From: an uncultured Anaerolineae bacterium
GTDB taxonomy: Bacteria; Chloroflexota; Anaerolineae; JACIWP01
Length of the DNA stretch: 35,846 nt
Direction of reading: 5' to 3'
NCBI GenBank assembly: GCA_938049385.1
Contig: CALIBQ010000042.1
Coordinates: forward strand, 1 to 35,846
In this document: positions 28,393 through 35,846 of the stretch, in pieces
Layout of the letters: the number at the start of each line of letters is the position of its first letter
Numbering within the stretch: position 1 is the stretch's first letter
The notes under the pieces: model-generated
What the model saw: only the letters and a program-made list of their open reading frames with translations
Told to the model about the DNA's origin: nothing
The model's database searches: none
Position numbers and translations under genes: made by a program

Positions 28393-30117
28393 ATGTCCAG
28401 GCGTGCCTTGTACCTCAAATGGCGTCCCAGCACGTTTGAAGAGGTCATCGGGCAGGAACCGGTGACCCGCACCCTGCGCCATGCGGTAGACCAGGGGAAG
28501 ATTTCGCATGCCTACCTGTTCTGTGGGCCGCGCGGCACCGGCAAAACCTCCACTGCCCGCATCCTCGCCAAGGCGGTCAACTGCATCGGCGAGGGGACGC
28601 GCCCCTGCAACGCCTGCGCCATTTGTCAAGCCATCAACGACGGCTCACTGATGGATCTTATCGAGATTGACGCCGCCTCTCATACGGGCGTGGACAGCGT
28701 GCGCGAACTGCGGGAGAAGGTGAGTTTTCGTCCCAATCAGGCGCGCTACAAGGTGTACATCATTGACGAAGTGCATATGCTTTCGAATGCCGCTTTCAAC
28801 GCGCTGTTGAAGACGCTGGAGGAACCCCCGCCGCATGTGATCTTCGTCCTGGCGACGACGGAACCCCATCGCGTGCCGGCCACGGTCATCTCCCGCTGTC
28901 AGCGGTTCGACTTCCGCTACGTGCCGGCCAGCACGATTGCCGCCCATCTGCGCCAGATCGCCGCGGTGGAAGGCATGCGCATTGATGATGAGGCGGTAGA
29001 GCTGATCGCCGCGCACGCCGCCGGCGGCGTGCGCGATGCCCTCTCCCTGCTGGACCAATTGACGGCCTACGGCGATGCGGAAATTGGCGCTGAGCATGTG
29101 CGTGCCCTGCTGGGCATCGGCTCTACCGAACTGGTGGCGCGCTTCGTGGACGCCCTGCTGACGCGGGACCTGCGCGCCGGCCTGGAGGTCATTGACACGC
29201 TGGTGGACCAGGGGGTGCCCTTGCGGCAGTTCAACGCCGAACTGCTCGAATATCTGCGGGGCATGCTGTTGGTGAAGGCCGGCGGGGAATCGCGCCTGCT
29301 CCATATGAACCCGGAGGCCCGCCAGCGGCTGGCCGAACAGGCGAAGCAACTGGAGCTGGCCGGCTGGGCACGCCTGGTCGAACTGTTCAGCCAATCCGCC
29401 CAAGGGTTGAAGACCAGCCTCCAGCCCCAGCTCCCCTTGGAGCTGGCCCTGGTGCAGGCGCTGAGCGAGGGACGGGGCGTGCCAGAGCCGGCAGTCGTCA
29501 GGCCTGCGTCGGCCGCACCGCCGGAAGCATCGGCGAAAGCCCCCGAGGTATCCGAAGCCCCGGCCGCGCCGGCAGTCGCCTCAGCGCCGGCGACCGATGA
29601 CGCCCTGCTCCAGCGCCTGCGGTCTCGCTGGCAGGAAGTGCTCCGGCTGGTGCGGCCGATGGACAAAGATGCCGAGGCCTTTCTGCGGGGGGCCGAGCCG
29701 GTGCGGGTCGAAGATGGGCAGTTGGTGCTGGCGTTCCGCTACGAGTTCCACAAAAAGCGCTTTGAGTCGCAGGGCTGTCAGATGGTCGTCTCCCAGGCGC
29801 TGGCACAGGTGTTGGGGCAGGCTGTGCCGGTGAAGTGCACCCTGCTGGGGGAGCAGGGGAGAGCGGCCAAGCCGGCGCGTCAGCCGAGCACGCCGGCCCG
29901 CTCCCCGGAGCCGACACCGCCGGCGCCTGCTGTGGAAGAATCCACCCGGACGGAGAGCGGGCAGGACGACGTGGCGGAGGACCCGCTGATTCGCACCGCG
30001 GTGGAGAAATTGGGGGCGCGAGTCTTGGAGGTGCGGCCGGCGGAGGAGCCGGCCGGCGAACCCCCATGGCCGGAAGACATATCGTGGGACGATGAAATGA
30101 TGCCGGAGGACGAATAG
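28393..30117 (+). CDS. dnaX: DNA polymerase III subunit gamma/tau
   Basis: This 574-aa protein is the clamp-loader ATPase and replisome organiser. The AAA+ module contains the Walker A loop GPRGTGKTS (about 39-47), a zinc-binding set of Cys (CIGEGTRPCNACAIC), the Walker B-like IIDEVHMLS (about 121-129) and the sensor SRCQRFDFR (about 166-174). Domain III continues to about 360. A Pro/Ala-rich linker follows, then a C-terminal region (about 395-495, HKKRFES) and an acidic tail. No convincing slippery site for a shorter gamma form was found. The gene leads the classical dnaX-ybaB-recR cluster. Confidence 0.97.
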   Translation: MSRRALYLKWRPSTFEEVIGQEPVTRTLRHAVDQGKISHAYLFCGPRGTGKTSTARILAKAVNCIGEGTRPCNACAICQAINDGSLMDLIEIDAASHTGVDSVRELREKVSFRPNQARYKVYIIDEVHMLSNAAFNALLKTLEEPPPHVIFVLATTEPHRVPATVISRCQRFDFRYVPASTIAAHLRQIAAVEGMRIDDEAVELIAAHAAGGVRDALSLLDQLTAYGDAEIGAEHVRALLGIGSTELVARFVDALLTRDLRAGLEVIDTLVDQGVPLRQFNAELLEYLRGMLLVKAGGESRLLHMNPEARQRLAEQAKQLELAGWARLVELFSQSAQGLKTSLQPQLPLELALVQALSEGRGVPEPAVVRPASAAPPEASAKAPEVSEAPAAPAVASAPATDDALLQRLRSRWQEVLRLVRPMDKDAEAFLRGAEPVRVEDGQLVLAFRYEFHKKRFESQGCQMVVSQALAQVLGQAVPVKCTLLGEQGRAAKPARQPSTPARSPEPTPPAPAVEESTRTESGQDDVAEDPLIRTAVEKLGARVLEVRPAEEPAGEPPWPEDISWDDEMMPEDE

Positions 30118-30144
30118 CGCGGAAGTACAGAGGAGGCGAACGAC

Positions 30145-30495
30145 ATGAGCAAAGGATTGGGTGGCAAGCGGGGCATGATGCCGCGCGGGGGCGGTGCCGG
30201 CATGGCCCAACAGCTCCAGAAACTGCAGGAAGAGATGATGAAAGCTCAGGAGGCGCTGGGCCAGGAAACGGTCGAGGCCAGCGTCGGGGGCGGGGTGGTC
30301 AAGGTCGTGATGACCGGCCACCTGGAGGTGCGATCGGTGGAGATTGCGCCGGAGGTAGTGAACGCCGATGATGTGGAGATGCTCCAGGACCTGATCGTGG
30401 CGGCGGTGAACGAAGCCATCGTTAAGGCGCAGGCATTAGCGGCGGAGCGCATGAGCGCGCTGACCGGTGGGCTGAACCTGCCGGGGCTGTTCTGA
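30145..30495 (+). CDS. ybaB: YbaB/EbfC family nucleoid-associated protein
   Basis: The 116-aa product has the family pattern: a Gly- and Met-rich start (GGAGMAQQLQKLQEEMMKAQEAL), a central strand pair ASVGGGVVKVVMTGHLEVRSVEI, and the end segment DLIVAAVNEAIVKAQALAAERM. YbaB dimers bind DNA and the gene usually sits between dnaX and recR, as here. A GAGGAGG-like site lies before the ATG. The gap to dnaX is 27 bp and to recR is 14 bp. Confidence 0.95.
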   Translation: MSKGLGGKRGMMPRGGGAGMAQQLQKLQEEMMKAQEALGQETVEASVGGGVVKVVMTGHLEVRSVEIAPEVVNADDVEMLQDLIVAAVNEAIVKAQALAAERMSALTGGLNLPGLF

Positions 30496-30509
30496 GGGGA
30501 TGGTGGGGG

Positions 30510-31106
30510 ATGGAGCTGGCGAAGCCGGTTGCGAGGCTGATTGAGGAATTTGCCAGACTGCCGGGCATTGGGCCGAAGACGGCCTCGCGCCTGACGTATT
30601 ATTTACTGCGGGCGCCGGCGGAGCAGGTGCTAGCGCTTTCCGATGCCATCCGCCAACTGCGCGAGCGTATTGTCTACTGCCAGGTGTGCTACAACATCAG
30701 CGAGGAGCCGGTCTGTCCCATCTGCGCCAATCCCCAGCGGGACCACAGCCAAATTTGTGTGGTGGAAGAGCCGCTGGATGTGATGGCCATTGAGCGCACC
30801 GGCGAATATCACGGCGTGTATCATGTCCTGCACGGGGTGCTGGCGCCAATCGAGGGTGTGGGGCCGGAGCAGTTGAAGATCGGTGAGCTGGTCCAGCGCG
30901 TGCGGCAGGGCGAGGTGCGGGAGGTCTTGCTGGCCACGAATCCCAACCTGGAAGGGGAAGCGACGGCGATGTACATTGCGCGCCTGCTGGCGCCGCTGGG
31001 GGTCAGGGTGACGCGGCTGGCGCACGGCCTGCCGGTGGGGGGTGATCTGGAATATGCGGATGAGGTGACCCTGCGGCAGGCGATTTTGCGGCGTGCGGAG
31101 ATGTGA
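30510..31106 (+). CDS. recR: Recombination mediator RecR
   Basis: The 198-aa protein is RecR, which with RecO loads RecA at gaps. It has the N-terminal helix-hairpin-helix (LPGIGPKTASRLTYYLL, about 17-33), the four-Cys zinc finger (CQVCYNISEEPVCPIC, about 57-72), and a Toprim domain starting ICVVEEPLDVMAIE (about 80-93). The C-terminal motif is THRLAHGLPVGGDLEYAD-like (TRLAHGLPVGGDLEYAD). Length is normal. It follows ybaB closely and is the last gene before the rRNA promoter region. Confidence 0.97.
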   Translation: MELAKPVARLIEEFARLPGIGPKTASRLTYYLLRAPAEQVLALSDAIRQLRERIVYCQVCYNISEEPVCPICANPQRDHSQICVVEEPLDVMAIERTGEYHGVYHVLHGVLAPIEGVGPEQLKIGELVQRVRQGEVREVLLATNPNLEGEATAMYIARLLAPLGVRVTRLAHGLPVGGDLEYADEVTLRQAILRRAEM

Positions 31107-31124
31107 AACGCGGGGCATGTGGAT

Positions 31125-31153
31125 TTGACAATTGGGGTGGGGCGTGGTATATT
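31125..31153 (+). promoter_or_regulatory. rRNA operon promoter P1
   Basis: TTGACA (31125-31130), a 17-bp spacer and TATATT (31148-31153). This is the first of four tandem promoters before the 16S gene and begins 19 bp after recR. Confidence 0.8.
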
Positions 31154-31274
31154 CCGCCACCGTGCTCGGCGATGAGGCAGTACCCACAGGGGTCACGAGG
31201 CTGGAGATGGCGTCGGGCTTGCTGATGGGGAAGGTCTCGAAGCTGGCACGGATGGAAAAGCGGCCGATGGAGAT

Positions 31275-31303
31275 TTGACAAGGCCGGCGCTGGTGAGTAT
31301 AAT
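31275..31303 (+). promoter_or_regulatory. rRNA operon promoter P2
   Basis: TTGACA (31275-31280), a 17-bp spacer and TATAAT (31298-31303): a fully consensus promoter. Confidence 0.9.
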
Positions 31304-31359
31304 AGGCGCAGGAATCTCCGAGAAAGCTTAAAAAACCGCAAATACAGTTCCAGCAGGTC

Positions 31360-31388
31360 TTGACAAGCGGGGCATGAACTGCTATAAT
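31360..31388 (+). promoter_or_regulatory. rRNA operon promoter P3
   Basis: TTGACA (31360-31365), a 17-bp spacer and TATAAT (31383-31388): a fully consensus promoter. Between P3 and P4 a GC-rich inverted repeat (about 31424-31459, AAACGC...GCGTTT) followed by TTTGTT might form a leader hairpin. Confidence 0.9.
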
Positions 31389-31496
31389 ATACGATGATGA
31401 AGCTGTTCATGCCAACAAGGTGAAACGCTGCGGACGCCGACGGGATCGCCGGCGTTTGTTATCCCCTCTGTCCATGGAAACGGTGGGGAGGGGGAT

Positions 31497-31525
31497 TTGA
31501 CAAAAGCAGCGGACCGTGGTAGACT
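31497..31525 (+). promoter_or_regulatory. rRNA operon promoter P4
   Basis: TTGACA (31497-31502), a 17-bp spacer and TAGACT (31520-31525). This is the promoter nearest the 16S gene; its start would be near 31532, just before the processing stem. Confidence 0.8.
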
Positions 31526-31540
31526 CAAACCTCGCTTGAA

Positions 31541-31573
31541 CCTTAACAACTGAAGAGTGATAGGAAGCTTGGC
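31541..31573 (+). other. Left arm of the 16S processing stem, containing a boxA-like sequence
   Basis: This segment is nearly fully complementary to 33229-33260 beyond the 16S 3' end. The two would pair into a long double-stranded stem that RNase III cleaves to release pre-16S RNA. The part TTAACAACTGAA (31543-31554) resembles boxA antitermination signals and recurs before the 23S gene. Confidence 0.8.
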
Positions 31574-31617
31574 GTGACTGGGCCCTTATGAAACAACACA
31601 CCCATGGATAACCCTTC

Positions 31618-33138
<1,521 letters not shown>

Positions 33139-33139
33139 T

Positions 33140-33186
33140 CTAGGGAGTATCGGCGAGTGCCTGCGGGCAATACGCCGCACTCCTAG
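33140..33186 (+). other. Hairpin in the 16S-tRNA spacer
   Basis: Just beyond the 16S end, CTAGG-AGT-CGGCG pairs with CGCCG-ACT-CCTAG to form a long imperfect hairpin. A second one, a perfect 9-bp stem with a GCAA loop, lies at 33193-33214. Both are likely structural parts of the transcribed spacer. Confidence 0.5.
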
Positions 33187-33228
33187 GTCAACCACAGATG
33201 CGCAAGCATCTGTGCCGCGGCCCAGAAA

Positions 33229-33260
33229 GCCGGCTTCCTATCACTGCTCAGTTGTTAAGG
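33229..33260 (+). other. Right arm of the 16S processing stem
   Basis: Nearly perfect reverse complement of 31541-31573 over about 30 positions, with a few mismatches near the middle. It is the partner arm for release of pre-16S RNA and lies 9 bp before tRNA-Ile. Confidence 0.8.
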
Positions 33261-33269
33261 AAAGCGTGT

Positions 33270-33343
33270 GGGCCTTTAGCTCAGTCGGTTAGAGCATCCC
33301 TCTGATAAGGGGAAGGTCTCTGGTTCGAGTCCAGAAAGGCCCA
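33270..33343 (+). tRNA. tRNA-Ile (GAT anticodon)
   Basis: The 74-nt gene has a 7-bp acceptor stem (GGGCCTT/AAGGCCC), an anticodon loop CTGATAA reading GAT, a GGTTCGAGT T-loop and discriminator A. The following bases are CCT, so the terminal CCA is not encoded and must be added by the CCA-adding enzyme. It sits in the usual position in the 16S-23S spacer. Confidence 0.98.
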
Positions 33344-33373
33344 CCTGCTGGATAGAGACAGCAAGCCAGTCGA

Positions 33374-33449
33374 GGGGATGTAGCTCAGTTGGGAGAGCGC
33401 CTCCCTTGCACGGAGGAGGTCAGCGGTTCGAATCCGCTCATCTCCACCA
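33374..33449 (+). tRNA. tRNA-Ala (TGC anticodon)
   Basis: The 76-nt gene has acceptor stem GGGGATG/CATCTCC with one G-U pair, an anticodon loop CTTGCAC reading TGC, a GGTTCGAAT T-loop, discriminator A and an encoded CCA end. It follows tRNA-Ile by 30 bp. Confidence 0.98.
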
Positions 33450-33501
33450 GATAAGTGGGCTACATCCGAGAGCGAAGAGGAGCAAAAGCGGCTTGACAGG
33501 T

Positions 33502-33531
33502 TTGACAATCGAGAGCGGCATTCCATAGGCA
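33502..33531 (+). promoter_or_regulatory. Possible promoter in the 16S-23S spacer
   Basis: TTGACA (33502-33507), an 18-bp spacer and TAGGCA (33526-33531) give a weak match to a promoter. A second TTGACA occurs nine bases earlier (33493). The -10 is poor, so the call is tentative. Confidence 0.3.
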
Positions 33532-33560
33532 TGTATGGTGTTACGGGGTCGGGTGAATTA

Positions 33561-33589
33561 CGGCCTGCGTACGCCAGGCCGATTTTTAT
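33561..33589 (+). terminator. Intrinsic-terminator-like hairpin in the 16S-23S spacer
   Basis: A perfect 7-bp stem (CGGCCTG at 33561-33567 with CAGGCCG at 33575-33581) with a 7-nt loop is followed by ATTTTTAT. It meets the definition of an intrinsic terminator, yet it lies between tRNA-Ala and the 23S gene. Normal operon transcription would have to read through it, presumably by boxA/Nus antitermination. Confidence 0.7.
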
Positions 33590-33687
33590 GCCTGTGGAGT
33601 GGGTTGACAGCTGATGAGCATCGGGCAGGGAGCTGGCCGGCGCTGATCAGCGGTCAAGGCCGCTGAGGTGGCACCAGCCACCGCAGC

Positions 33688-33705
33688 ACTTTAACAACTG
33701 AACAG
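33688..33705 (+). promoter_or_regulatory. boxA-like antitermination element before the 23S gene
   Basis: ACTTTAACAACTGAACAG resembles the E. coli rRNA boxA (TGCTCTTTAACAA) and shares the 12-mer TTAACAACTGAA with the leader before 16S. It lies about 28 bp before the 23S start and may also be part of the 23S processing stem. Confidence 0.6.
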
Positions 33706-33732
33706 AATGCGCATCCAACACCGTAAGAGCAT

Positions 33733-35846
<2,114 letters not shown>

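Noticed and set aside
29745-29762. Programmed frameshift site in dnaX
   Set aside because: The run is CAAAAAG, one A short of the classical A-AAA-AAG slippery heptamer, and no convincing downstream stem was seen.
33604-33632. Promoter starting with TTGACA just before 23S
   Set aside because: The -35 is perfect but the sequence 17 bp later (AGGGAG) is not a -10 box, and no alternative was found at 16-18 bp.

Overview
The window is a stretch of G+C-rich bacterial chromosome. The 16S rRNA, gene order and promoter style suggest a member of the Chloroflexota, probably Anaerolineae-related. That assignment is inferred from recognisable 16S signatures and was not computed. Almost everything is housekeeping; no phage, transposase or CRISPR array was seen.

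Layout: (1) 2-767, plus strand: the tail of a cation diffusion facilitator and a ComEA-like DNA-binding protein. (2) 908-9440, minus strand: nine genes transcribed aroH-pheA-aroF-tyrA-aroA-aroE-aroC-aroKB-aroQ. They encode every step from DAHP synthesis to chorismate, plus chorismate mutase, prephenate dehydratase and prephenate dehydrogenase. (3) 9441-9765: a consensus promoter and a roughly 290-nt leader. The leader holds a short ORF with a Tyr/Phe run, a region-1:2 stem, an antiterminator stem and an intrinsic terminator, which together look like classical ribosome-mediated attenuation. (4) 9922-16686, minus strand: a complete F-type ATP synthase operon, atpB-E-F-H-A-G-D-C. (5) 16877-17947: an M42 aminopeptidase. 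(6) 18223-20379: groES-groEL behind a promoter flanked by two CIRCE operators. (7) 20425-21540: a membrane-anchored TPR protein. (8) 21620-21800: a MITE-like element with 16-bp terminal inverted repeats; a truncated relative lies at 9779-9915. (9) 21882-26091, plus strand: a HIT protein, a muconolactone-isomerase-like protein, a membrane-anchored GH43-like propeller protein and a WD40/PD40-like lipoprotein. (10) 26096-28284: a HEAT-repeat protein and a DUF2721 membrane protein, transcribed divergently from back-to-back promoters. (11) 28393-31106: dnaX-ybaB-recR. (12) 31107-35846: an rRNA operon with four tandem promoters, 16S, tRNA-Ile(GAT), tRNA-Ala(TGC) and a 23S gene cut off by the window end.

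The aromatic operon is the most interesting region. Its genes are tightly coupled: four junctions are 4-bp ATGA overlaps and the other gaps are 6-21 bp. One leader would sense charged tRNA-Tyr and tRNA-Phe and set transcription of the whole pathway. The palindrome GCCGGC is also strikingly iterated in protein-coding and intergenic DNA, but not in the rRNA genes.
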